Of a stretch of DNA of 64,000 nucleotides, positions 44,381 through 52,660 are shown in pieces. The translations under genes were made by a program, and so were the position numbers. Position 1 is the stretch's first letter; the number at the start of each line of letters is the position of its first letter. Source of the DNA: Terasakiella sp033100395 (lineage in GTDB: Bacteria > Pseudomonadota > Alphaproteobacteria > Rhodospirillales > Terasakiellaceae); assembly GCF_033100395.1 (NCBI RefSeq), contig NZ_JAWLVJ010000017.1, positions 1 through 64,000 on the forward strand. Reading direction: 5' to 3'. Below the pieces are notes generated by a model. The model was not told where the DNA came from and searched no databases. It was given only the letters and a program-made list of their open reading frames with translations.

Positions 44381-44929
44381 ATGACAAATATTCACATCCG
44401 CACAGCCGAAAAAAGCGACCTACCAGACATTCTGGACATTTACAGCTATTACATCAAAGAAACGGTCATCACCTTTGAAGAAATCATCCCGGACCTGGCA
44501 GAAATGGAACGGCGCTTTGATGAGATTGCCACACTAAACATGCCTTATCTGGTCTGTGTGCTGAACGGCCAAATCGTCGGCTACGCCTATGGCGGGGCTT
44601 TTCGCACCCGGGTTGCCTATCGCTTCAGCGTGGAACATTCCATCTATCTTGCCAAGGACGCGCAAGGACATGGCATTGGATCAAAACTGATGCAAGCCCT
44701 TATTACGGAACTGGAAAAACGAAATATCCGACAACTGATCGCCGTCATCGGCGATAGCAAAAATGAAGCTTCCATCGCGCTTCACAAAAAATTCGGCTTC
44801 GTCCACCAGGGCACCCTGCCCGCCACAGGCTATAAGTTCAATCGCTGGATTGATACGGTCATGATGCAAAAGACCTTGGGTGATGGCGATAAACGCGATC
44901 CAACCGGAACCGGACTTAATCTAAGTTAA
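44381..44929 (+). CDS. GNAT acetyltransferase, phosphinothricin-acetyltransferase-like
   Basis: This is a 182-residue acetyl-CoA-dependent N-acetyltransferase. The acetyl-CoA loop is DAQGHGIGSKLM, with SVEHSIYLAKDA before it and NEASIALHKKFGF after, the pattern of the PAT/MddA subfamily that acetylates phosphinothricin, methionine sulfone or similar compounds. The C-terminal about 15 residues are extra and polar. It probably forms an operon with the amidohydrolase. The true substrate is unknown. Confidence 0.85.
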   Translation: MTNIHIRTAEKSDLPDILDIYSYYIKETVITFEEIIPDLAEMERRFDEIATLNMPYLVCVLNGQIVGYAYGGAFRTRVAYRFSVEHSIYLAKDAQGHGIGSKLMQALITELEKRNIRQLIAVIGDSKNEASIALHKKFGFVHQGTLPATGYKFNRWIDTVMMQKTLGDGDKRDPTGTGLNLS

Positions 44930-45256
44930 CTGAAATGACATTAATTAGTTTCCACGCGTTGTTACCTTTGTAAACGCGCCAATTCCCCTGCGTCAATATG
45001 TAGAAAAAAGAAAAGGCCCATCCGTAGATGAGCCTGAAAAGTTTGGGAGGAAACGTCCAAGAAAGTAAATTAACTTAAAAATAGTTTAAAAGCTAATTAC
45101 TGAAAACGTATTAACCATAGGCAGAAAATAAAATCAACTGAATTTTGATTATTTTGTTATTTTTTCATTTCTCATCGCCTTTCATCAAAACTGGCATTGG
45201 CTTTGCTAGTTTTCAAACGAGACTCTGAACCTGTCCTGAACTGAGGAAGTAAAGCC
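44930..45256. other. Intergenic stretch with two hairpins, no gene seen
   Basis: These 327 bases are AT-rich and lack a supported reading frame. CGCGTT (44955-44960) pairs with AACGCG (44973-44978), a possible end of the GNAT transcript. AGGCCCAT (45014-45021) pairs imperfectly with ATGAGCCT (45028-45035), followed by TTTGGGAGGAAACGTCC, a ribosome-site-like motif with no start behind it. A small RNA or promoter region for the transglycosylase is possible. Confidence 0.35.
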
Positions 45257-46207
45257 ATGCGATACCTCATCGTGTTTTTATTGATTTTCGCTATTAGCCA
45301 GACCGCACGCGCAAACGTAAGTGTGAATAAAAACATGGACTTATGCAAATCTGCAACCCACCAGTCAGAACGTCAGTTCAATATCCCGCGCAACCTTTTG
45401 CGTGCCATTTCTTTGACGGAGTCCGGGCGTTGGGTTGAAAAGGACAAGGCAAATATTGCCTGGCCTTGGACCGTTGCGTCCGGTTCGGCAGGCAAATTCT
45501 TTCAGACCAAATCAGAGGCCATTCAGCATGTCCGCGCGCTTCAGGCACAGGGAATCAAAAACATCGATGTAGGTTGCATGCAGATCAACCTGCGTTACCA
45601 CCCCGATGCTTTTAAAGACCTGCATGAAGCCTTTGATCCGCACAGCAACACCCGATATGCGGGCGAGTTTTTATCAAAACTGTTTAAAAATACCAAATCC
45701 TGGAGCACGGCAGCCGGACATTATCATTCCAATGATCCATCCAAAAACATGTACTACCGTGAAAAGGTATTGGGCTTTTGGAACTATGCCAACCGCGAAC
45801 CACAAGACACACACAGCAACCCAAAAAGCTACAAAGTCGCCCAGATCGACAACAGACGCACAGAACTATTAAACAACAACTTCAAGAAACGACTGTCCGC
45901 CCAACGCGCCGCCATTACCCGCAGCGAGAAAATGAGCGCGCAAATTTCAGACTGGCGTGACAATCGTCGCCTGTCCAAATTCGGTCAGGTCAATGCCGCC
46001 AAGAACCGCGCCCTTTATCAACAGAAAGAAAAGAAGCGCCTGATGGTGCCCAACAATACGTCCACCACACGCGGGCTTAAGCAACAGCGTGACTTTTCCA
46101 ATCGCCGTTCGGCACAGTTAGATAAATGGCGCAAAACCGTTGCCCTGCCGGAATATGTCTCTTCCAGCAGCCGCACGACACAACCATCTACATTGTTGGA
46201 CCGTTAA
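45257..46207 (+). CDS. Exported lytic transglycosylase (SLT domain)
   Basis: This 316-residue protein starts with a signal peptide (about 1-19, ending ARA). The lysozyme-like domain (about 30-170) has the catalytic Glu55 in ISLTESGRW, the DVGCMQINLRYHP motif and AAGHYHS. It should cleave peptidoglycan in the periplasm. The C-terminal 130 residues are basic, Gln/Arg/Lys-rich and probably unstructured. Its last bases overlap the convergent hydrolase gene by three bases. A role in insertion of a secretion or motility complex is possible but not indicated by neighbours. Confidence 0.87.
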   Translation: MRYLIVFLLIFAISQTARANVSVNKNMDLCKSATHQSERQFNIPRNLLRAISLTESGRWVEKDKANIAWPWTVASGSAGKFFQTKSEAIQHVRALQAQGIKNIDVGCMQINLRYHPDAFKDLHEAFDPHSNTRYAGEFLSKLFKNTKSWSTAAGHYHSNDPSKNMYYREKVLGFWNYANREPQDTHSNPKSYKVAQIDNRRTELLNNNFKKRLSAQRAAITRSEKMSAQISDWRDNRRLSKFGQVNAAKNRALYQQKEKKRLMVPNNTSTTRGLKQQRDFSNRRSAQLDKWRKTVALPEYVSSSSRTTQPSTLLDR

Positions 46208-46911
46208 GGCGCATTCACCGCAATATTAAAAAGCTCTTCCGCATTTCGAAAGAGGAAGGCATCCGACTCCTTGATGCTCAGATAGCTCGACAGTTTCTTG
46301 AGTTTACGCAGCGTCCATTTATAGTTCTTCCACTGCATATCCCCACCAGATGATGCAAAAACCACCCGGCCGTCAGCTTTGCGCATAAAGGCAGCTACCT
46401 CACCTGTGGCACAGCTTTCCACCAGCGTATCGATTTCTGCACGGCCAAACCCAATCCAGAGATTGCGGTGGTTCTTTAACAGACGTTGCACCTGCACGAG
46501 ATTGAAACGGGTAAAATTGCCCAGCACAAACATCTGGCCGGGCTGTTCCAGCAGTTTCTTTTCCAGCCCCAGCAGACCATGTTCCATCACGTTATCCGCC
46601 CAGACAACGGGGGCACCATCATGCCAGGGGGCCTGCCCCTGGATCACCAGGTCGGGGAAGACTTCTTCCAGGTCAGCAGGCTGATTGCCTTCTTCAGCCA
46701 TGTCATTGGGGTAAAGAACCGTCTTTTCAACGCCATAGGTCAGCGCACGGTCCAGGTGCTGTTCCATATCATTTACCGCCACGACAGCACCAGCATCAAA
46801 TACCAGCCCGCGAAAGCTATGCAGGACCGTGCAGTCATCGGCTTGTGCGGCCGTATTCATCGCCACACAGGATGTCACCACCAACGCAGAAAGTAGCCTT
46901 TGAAACGTCAT
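46204..46911 (-). CDS. Exported amidohydrolase-like protein
   Basis: This 235-residue protein has a signal peptide (about 1-24, ending AAQA) and a fold resembling the TIM-barrel metal-dependent hydrolases (VAVNDMEQHLDRALTYGVEKT, IGFGRAEIDTLV, VVFASSGG). The usual HxH metal motif of the superfamily is not evident, so catalytic competence is doubtful. It overlaps the DUF218 gene by four bases (ATGA) and lies in a minus-strand run with a CaiB-type gene. Confidence 0.6.
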   Translation of the reverse strand: MTFQRLLSALVVTSCVAMNTAAQADDCTVLHSFRGLVFDAGAVVAVNDMEQHLDRALTYGVEKTVLYPNDMAEEGNQPADLEEVFPDLVIQGQAPWHDGAPVVWADNVMEHGLLGLEKKLLEQPGQMFVLGNFTRFNLVQVQRLLKNHRNLWIGFGRAEIDTLVESCATGEVAAFMRKADGRVVFASSGGDMQWKNYKWTLRKLKKLSSYLSIKESDAFLFRNAEELFNIAVNAP

Positions 46912-47435
46912 TTCACCTGGGTCATTAATAAGTTCGGATGGCCGTTTAATACCCGAACCCCGTACCAAAGCAAAGCGGGAACCTCCCGCAGCCACGAAAA
47001 AATTTCCCGCACACCTGCCTTGGGCCCGTGCCTTGCCGCACGATAGCTTGCCGTGATTCCACAGGACCAAAAGGACAATCTCGCGCGCAACAGATGGGAG
47101 CGATCGCTCACCACAACAATCTGCGTCCATCCCTGCTGCTGGATCAACTTGCTGGCAAAGGCTGCGTTTTCAAGCGTGTTGCGGGATGTTTTTTCCAGAT
47201 AGATTTTCTCTTTCTCAAAACCATAATCATTCGCGAGCCCGGCCATGACAGCGGCTTCGCTTTGCTGTTGACCTGGCTTGGTGACCCCGCCGCAAAACAA
47301 CATATCCGCGCCACCCAAATCCTGGGCAATTTTTACACCGCTTTGGCATCTGCGCTTCATGCAGGGGCTGGCTGAACCATCATCATCAACGGCCGCCCCC
47401 AACACGACAACGACAGAATTAACCAATTTCTGCAA
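46908..47435 (-). CDS. YdcF/ElyC-type DUF218 protein
   Basis: This 175-residue protein is of the DUF218 family (YdcF, SanA, ElyC), linked in E. coli to envelope maintenance. Family features are VVVLGAAVDDDG, CGGVTKPGQQQSEA, LEKTSRNTLENAAF and VVSDRSHLLRA. It is short and lacks a clear membrane helix, unlike ElyC. It overlaps the end of the upstream CaiB-type gene by 17 bases and the downstream hydrolase by four, so all three are co-translated. Confidence 0.8.
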   Translation of the reverse strand: MQKLVNSVVVVLGAAVDDDGSASPCMKRRCQSGVKIAQDLGGADMLFCGGVTKPGQQQSEAAVMAGLANDYGFEKEKIYLEKTSRNTLENAAFASKLIQQQGWTQIVVVSDRSHLLRARLSFWSCGITASYRAARHGPKAGVREIFSWLREVPALLWYGVRVLNGHPNLLMTQVK

Positions 47436-48549
47436 ACTCTTTTCGGATCACATCCGTATGACTGCCGATTTCCGGAATTGCACCATATTCGATTTCTTCA
47501 TCCACCCATTTGGCGGGTGGCGCAGGCAAATTAACCGGACCTGATGGCGTATCAATGGTGATACGGCGAAGGGCTGTGTGGCCGGAAAGGCCTGCAACCT
47601 CATTCACCCGACCAAAGGCAATTTTCGCTGCCAGAAGCTTTTCACACAAAACCTCACTTTCCTGCTGCAGGAATTCTTCCGCCACGGCTTTGTCCAGTTC
47701 TGGGCGGTTCTTTACGCGTGAAACACCGTCCTTATAGGGACCTTCTGTCGCCCAATCCGGTTGGCCCATGATATTTTCTGCAAAACTTTTCCATTCGCGC
47801 TCATTCTGGATGGAAATCACGATATTTACGCCATCTTTGGTCTCAAACGCCCCGTAAGGTGCGATGGAGGGATGGCGAAGCCCTACTCGTTTAGGCGCTT
47901 TGCCACCATAATCATAATGTAGTAAAGGAACCGCCATCCAGTCCGCCATCCCGTCAAACAGGGACACCGCAACCCCACTGCCACGGCCCGTAATCCCGCG
48001 TTTCAATAAAGCTTCCAGGATCGCCTGATAGGCGTTCATCCCTGCAGCAATATCACAAACGGAAACCCCGACGCGACCGGGTGCTTCTTCACTTCCGGTC
48101 AGAGAACACAATCCGGTTTCCGCCTGTACCAACAAATCATAAGCCTTCATCTGGGCTGCAGGTCCTTCTTCCCCATAGCCGCTGATATCACAGGTGATCA
48201 GACGAGGGTATTTAGCACGCAGTTCTTTTGAGCCGAAACCAGAACGGGCGGCCGCACCGGGGGCTAGGTTCTGGATAAAGACATCTGCCGTTGCCAGAAC
48301 GCGATGAAGCAGGGCCGCATCTTCATCATCCTTGATATTCAGAACCAGCGATTCTTTACCCTTGTTCAACCAGACAAAATAAGCGCTTTCCCCATGGGCC
48401 ACATGGTCATAGTGACGGGCAAAATCACCTTCGGGTCGTTCGATCTTGATCACACGGGCACCCGCATCAGAAAGACGCCCGGAACAATAAGGTGCAGCCA
48501 CGGCCTGTTCCAGCGCGACAACCAGCAATCCATCCAACGGTTTTGTCAT
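47419..48549 (-). CDS. CaiB/BaiF family CoA-transferase
   Basis: This is a 376-residue type III CoA-transferase, which moves CoA between carboxylic acids. It starts with the typical PLDGLLVVALEQAVAAPYCSGR, has VIKIERPEGDFAR and the catalytic Asp region AYDLLVQAETG. The C-terminal PAPPAKWVDEE is also family-like. No acid-specific partner genes lie nearby, so the substrate is open. It follows the Sel1-like lipoprotein gene by three bases. Confidence 0.88.
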   Translation of the reverse strand: MTKPLDGLLVVALEQAVAAPYCSGRLSDAGARVIKIERPEGDFARHYDHVAHGESAYFVWLNKGKESLVLNIKDDEDAALLHRVLATADVFIQNLAPGAAARSGFGSKELRAKYPRLITCDISGYGEEGPAAQMKAYDLLVQAETGLCSLTGSEEAPGRVGVSVCDIAAGMNAYQAILEALLKRGITGRGSGVAVSLFDGMADWMAVPLLHYDYGGKAPKRVGLRHPSIAPYGAFETKDGVNIVISIQNEREWKSFAENIMGQPDWATEGPYKDGVSRVKNRPELDKAVAEEFLQQESEVLCEKLLAAKIAFGRVNEVAGLSGHTALRRITIDTPSGPVNLPAPPAKWVDEEIEYGAIPEIGSHTDVIRKEFAEIG

Positions 48550-48552
48550 ACT

Positions 48553-49371
48553 TTACTGCTTACTTCTAAAATCGATCACTTCGCCCTGATGGGTTCCGCC
48601 CATGGCATGACAGGCGCGCATGCGGGTATAAAACGGCGTGCGGTTGCGATCCGTTGTACATTGCACCAGTTTGTTGGCATTCGGCCCATGGTTAAAAAGA
48701 TCCAGTTGCGAACGAAGTGTGCGCGCCTGTTCGCGTGCCAGTGCCATCTGCGCAGGTGCCATCACACTTTCCATCTTTTTCTGCAAGGCACCACTTCCCG
48801 GATAGCCTTGTTTCTTCGCCATTTCCGCCCAGCCCCAGGCCTGCACCAAGTCTCCACGCACGCCCTTGCCTTCTGTCAGAAGTTCTGCATAACGGTGTTG
48901 TCCTTCAGCACAATCCAGCAAGCCGGATTGATAAACCAGTTTTGCCCCGCCTTTGGGGTTAGCTTGTGTACCCTTTCCATCAATCAGCAAATTCCCCAGT
49001 TTGACATAAGCCATCGCGATGCCTTGATCTGCCGCCTGACGATAGAGGAATCCGGCCGAACGATAAGCAAGGCGTTTTTCTTCAAAGTGCGCGCGAAACA
49101 GGATATCTGCACTGGGCAATGCGAGCTTTTGTTCATCAAAAGTCAAAGCAGCCAGTGGTTTCAGAAATAAACAATTATAGTGCCATTGCTGTTCCGGGGC
49201 GAGCCAGAGCAAACGATGACTGATCCGTTCGCGATGATCCGGCCTGACATGTTTTTCAGAGACGACCGCAGGCAGGTTCGCTGGCGATGGCAGCGCACAG
49301 GCAGAGGCCATTGATAACAGACACATTATGGACAGGATGCGCAACATCTGGTGTGATCTCACTATATTCAT
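48553..49371 (-). CDS. Sel1-repeat lipoprotein
   Basis: This 272-residue protein has a lipoprotein-type signal (Cys25 in MASAC) and Sel1/TPR-like repeats in the centre (AYVKLGNLLIDGKGTQANP, AEGQHRYAELLTEGKGV). Sel1 repeats mediate protein contacts, often in the envelope. The C-terminal third has no repeats and contains three cysteines. It is the first gene of the minus-strand run ending at 46.2 kb. ATG 49371 is used, with GGAA in front. Confidence 0.7.
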   Translation of the reverse strand: MNIVRSHQMLRILSIMCLLSMASACALPSPANLPAVVSEKHVRPDHRERISHRLLWLAPEQQWHYNCLFLKPLAALTFDEQKLALPSADILFRAHFEEKRLAYRSAGFLYRQAADQGIAMAYVKLGNLLIDGKGTQANPKGGAKLVYQSGLLDCAEGQHRYAELLTEGKGVRGDLVQAWGWAEMAKKQGYPGSGALQKKMESVMAPAQMALAREQARTLRSQLDLFNHGPNANKLVQCTTDRNRTPFYTRMRACHAMGGTHQGEVIDFRSKQ

Positions 49372-49509
49372 GTTTATTCCAGTCTCTCACTATATCCAAA
49401 CTTTATAAATGAACCCCTAACAAAGTAAAAAACTTCATCTCACCAGCGTGACAGCGTCAATCAGGACTGCTATGCTTTTAAAAACAAACAATCGTTGGGT
49501 GATAAACAC

Positions 49510-51192
49510 GTGTCCGGTCAATTTGAACTACAAGTCAGAAGCGGTAGCCGTTGGAGCTTTCATTCCCTGAAGAACAGCGAAAGTGAAGCTGTGCAGGAAG
49601 CCCGTCAATTGCTGAAATCCAAAATTGCAGATCAGGTCCAGGTGATCGCCCGTGATGCCAAAGGCAACGAAGACATCCGCTTTGACGAAGATCAGTCCTC
49701 GGTCAAGAAAAAGGCTGGGATCGGACATATCGAAGATTCCCCCGTCTGGAACACGGTGGACGACCTTTATACCGAAGAAAGCCGTATCGTTCTGCGCCGA
49801 TTGTTGCGCGATTATTTTGATCAGGAAGCGATTTCACCTTCTGAAATCCTCCATACCTACCGCGCGATGGAAGCCTTTTGCGATGATCCGCTCTGTGGCA
49901 GCGCACTTGATCGCCTGGCGACTATTCAGGCCGTCAAAGCCAAGGAAAATGAACAGGAACGCCGTGACAAACTCTATGACCTGTTTCAGGGTGTTCAGGA
50001 AAAAGCCCGCAGTTCTGGCAATGATGATATCCGCCCGGGTGAATTAAACAATTATCTGGCCGAAGCGGGCGATATCAAAGACCCGGCGGTACGTTTCCGC
50101 GTCATGATGTCTTTATCCCAGCCAACAACACGCGCAACCTCCTGGGAAGCAAAACTCAGCGTTTTGTTTGATCTCCTCGGTGATGTCAAACCGGAAGACC
50201 TGCATGAAAACACATCCCTGTTACTGGATGACCTGATCTCGGAAATGTTTGCCATGCCGACGGTCATTCAGGATATGCTGGGACAACAGCCCGACCGATA
50301 TAACGCCATGAAAGTCCTGATCCAGATGTGCATCGCCAAATATGAAGCACGTAAATGGGATACCGCCGGGCTGAAACGGATCAGTGAATTGATGCGCAAA
50401 CTGCCCATGGTTCATTGCCGCACGGCCCTTGCCAATCAGGTTGAACAGATGCTGCGCAACCGCTCTGCCCTGACCAAAGGCGATATGCTGGAAGAAAAGC
50501 ATGCCTTTAAGGAACTGCTGCCCCTGTTTATCGCTAAAAACGGATCCATCCTCGGCGGTGAAGGCATGGCCGAAGCCCTCACTATGTGTGGAACCCGCAG
50601 CCATAACCGGGACCGCTCCCTGGATAAACCAGCCGAAGCAATCAATCATATTGTGGAAACGCTGCAGGCCCCAATCCTGCAACTGCGCTATCTGCTGACC
50701 TTATCTAAATCCCAGTTTGGCAAAGACTGCGCCAATATCGTCAGTGACTTTATCCCGTCTTTCATGGATGGGCCGGAACATGTCCATGACGTGGTTCATT
50801 ACCGCCTGCCCTTAAAGCGCAAACTAAAGATTTTATCAGGCCTACAGAAAATGGCTTTAGAAGTAGAATTACCTGGCGGCGTTAATATGCAATTGGTCGA
50901 ATGGCTGGATGATCTACTTTACAACTTCCTGGATGAAGAACGTATCATTGATAAAATGGACAGCCCGGAAGAACCGCTCTTTATACGCGCAACCAACCTG
51001 CTGCAATTCTGTGCCTCTGGAATGCTGATTGAAGGCAAGACACTGAATTGGGTGCGTGAACGGGTGCAAGACCACCTGCGCCAGCCAAATTTCGTGGAAA
51101 AATTCACCGAAGCGGCGGACAGTCAGCGCAAACAAGAAAAAATGATTACCCAGCTGCACATCATGTTGAAAAAAGCGGGCTTAAAACAATAA
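49510..51192 (+). CDS. Large conserved-looking helical protein of unknown function
   Basis: This soluble protein of about 560 residues shows no recognised domain. The N-terminal about 45 residues look like a small beta-alpha unit (FELQVRSGSRWSFHSLK), followed by an almost entirely helical body. No membrane segment, catalytic motif or cofactor site is evident. GTG 49510 or TTG 49495 are the candidate starts; neither has a strong ribosome site. It is a single gene flanked by a divergent lipoprotein gene and tRNA-Leu. Confidence 0.75.
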   Translation: MSGQFELQVRSGSRWSFHSLKNSESEAVQEARQLLKSKIADQVQVIARDAKGNEDIRFDEDQSSVKKKAGIGHIEDSPVWNTVDDLYTEESRIVLRRLLRDYFDQEAISPSEILHTYRAMEAFCDDPLCGSALDRLATIQAVKAKENEQERRDKLYDLFQGVQEKARSSGNDDIRPGELNNYLAEAGDIKDPAVRFRVMMSLSQPTTRATSWEAKLSVLFDLLGDVKPEDLHENTSLLLDDLISEMFAMPTVIQDMLGQQPDRYNAMKVLIQMCIAKYEARKWDTAGLKRISELMRKLPMVHCRTALANQVEQMLRNRSALTKGDMLEEKHAFKELLPLFIAKNGSILGGEGMAEALTMCGTRSHNRDRSLDKPAEAINHIVETLQAPILQLRYLLTLSKSQFGKDCANIVSDFIPSFMDGPEHVHDVVHYRLPLKRKLKILSGLQKMALEVELPGGVNMQLVEWLDDLLYNFLDEERIIDKMDSPEEPLFIRATNLLQFCASGMLIEGKTLNWVRERVQDHLRQPNFVEKFTEAADSQRKQEKMITQLHIMLKKAGLKQ

Positions 51193-51261
51193 TCCCTCTT
51201 GCAAATCCCCCATGGCAACGATAATGTGTGCCCGCCTTCATAAAAGGCACACACTTGCAGT

Positions 51262-51348
51262 GCGGGCGTGGTGAAATCGGTAAACACAGCAGACTTAAAA
51301 TCTGCCGACCTTTTGGTCTTGGCGGTTCAAGTCCGCCCGCCCGCACCA
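51262..51348 (+). tRNA. tRNA-Leu (TAA)
   Basis: This is an 87-base tRNA with a long variable arm. The acceptor GCGGGCG pairs with CGCCCGC, the anticodon stem GCAGA/TCTGC flanks loop CTTAAAA (anticodon TAA), the T arm is GGCGG TTCAAGT CCGCC, and CCA is encoded. Confidence 0.95.
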
Positions 51349-51357
51349 AGTAATTTC

Positions 51358-51395
51358 AAAGGCTTAGCCCCAAAAGGGCTGAGCCTTTTGCTTTT
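51358..51395 (+). terminator. Terminator after tRNA-Leu
   Basis: AAAGGCTTAGCCC pairs with GGGCTGAGCCTTT around a five-base loop, followed by T-rich sequence. The remaining 260 bases to the HD-GYP gene show a CTTAAAATTTTTTAAGG palindrome near 51494 but no gene I can support. Confidence 0.85.
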
Positions 51396-51657
51396 AGGAA
51401 TTTGGCCGGGCTAGTGTTTTAAACGTCAAATGAAACGGCATGTAATTTCATGCAACGCATTTTTTGCATCGAAGAGATCAAAACGGCCCCCTTAAAATTT
51501 TTTAAGGACCACGCAGCTCGTCTTGCTCGATGTCGCTTTGAATTTTCAAACACACGCAGGTGGTATAAGACCAAGCGGCGCGAAGTTCTTGCTCGCAGGT
51601 AGAACGATCGCAGCTTTGACTAAAAGAATAACAGATATGCATCAAGTCATGACAAAA

Positions 51658-52650
51658 TCAGTCTTTCTTGTCCCAGCCATCTTTAATGTCGCAAATCTCG
51701 TCCTGAATTTTACAGAAAGTCGCAACCAGTTCTGGGTCGAAATGGTTCCCCGCACTTTTCCGGATTTCAGCCATAGCTTCTTCCACAGGCCAAGGTTCTT
51801 TATAGGGACGACGCATGGTCAGGGCATCAAAGACATCCGCAATTGCAACCACCCGTGCTGTCCAGGGAATATCATCACCTTTCAACCCTGATGGATAGCC
51901 TGACCCATCCCATTTTTCGTGGTGGCTCATGGCAATTTCAGCAGCAATTTTAAAAACCGGATTGGTGGAATGAGATAAAATATCTGATCCGATTCTTGCA
52001 TGTTCCTTCATCAATTCCCACTCATCCCCTGTCAATTTTCGCGGGGCCTTCAGAACACTATCGGGAATACCAATTTTACCAGTATCATGCATCGGGGCGG
52101 CCAGTTCGACAATTTCTGCATATTCTCTGGATGCCCCAGCCGCCATCGCCAGGGCTTTGGCATATTCCGCCATACGCCAGATATGATGTCCGGTATCCGT
52201 GTCATTATAATGCCCGGCTTCCCCAAGCATACGAATAGCAGCTTTAGCCAGTTCCTTTAACTGTTCAGCCTGCACAAGCGAGAGGTGAGTTTCCACCCGT
52301 CGAAGAACCACAGAAGGCGTTATGGGTTTACGGATATAATCAACCGCGCCCACATCAAATCCCTTGTTTTCGTCAACTTCTTCTGTTTTTGCAGTTACAA
52401 ATATAATGGGAATATGCGCTGTCTGGGGATCAGATTTCAGCTTCTCGCATACCTCAAACCCATCCATGCCCGGCATCATAACATCCAACAAGATAAGGTC
52501 AGGATTATCCTTATTCGCAATTTTTAGCGCGACCTGTCCGTTCAGGGCTGCCTTGACACTGTAATCAGTGATCAGCACTTCCTTTAAAACATCGATATTT
52601 TCGGGCGTATCATCAACGATCAGGATTTTCTTTTTAAACTTCTTATCCAT
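51658..52650 (-). CDS. HD-GYP response regulator of the H-NOX operon
   Basis: This 330-residue response regulator has an N-terminal receiver (acceptor Asp56 in LLDVMMPG, Lys108 in RKP) and a C-terminal HD-GYP domain with HD at 188-189 and HHEKWDGSGYP at 243-253. HD-GYP domains hydrolyse c-di-GMP. The metal and GYP residues are intact, so it is probably active. AAGGAG precedes ATG 52650 by about seven bases. It follows the hybrid kinase by ten bases. This is the arrangement of NO-responsive HnoD/HnoB-type outputs, although HnoD in Shewanella is degenerate. Confidence 0.9.
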   Translation of the reverse strand: MDKKFKKKILIVDDTPENIDVLKEVLITDYSVKAALNGQVALKIANKDNPDLILLDVMMPGMDGFEVCEKLKSDPQTAHIPIIFVTAKTEEVDENKGFDVGAVDYIRKPITPSVVLRRVETHLSLVQAEQLKELAKAAIRMLGEAGHYNDTDTGHHIWRMAEYAKALAMAAGASREYAEIVELAAPMHDTGKIGIPDSVLKAPRKLTGDEWELMKEHARIGSDILSHSTNPVFKIAAEIAMSHHEKWDGSGYPSGLKGDDIPWTARVVAIADVFDALTMRRPYKEPWPVEEAMAEIRKSAGNHFDPELVATFCKIQDEICDIKDGWDKKD

Positions 52651-52660
52651 TGACTGCTCC

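Noticed and set aside
51262..51348. tRNA-Leu as an integration site
   Set aside because: No partial copy of the tRNA end, no integrase and no composition change was seen downstream.
51523..51891. Plus-strand frame after tRNA-Leu
   Set aside because: More than half of it is antisense to the HD-GYP gene, and the rest has no start signal or recognisable sequence.
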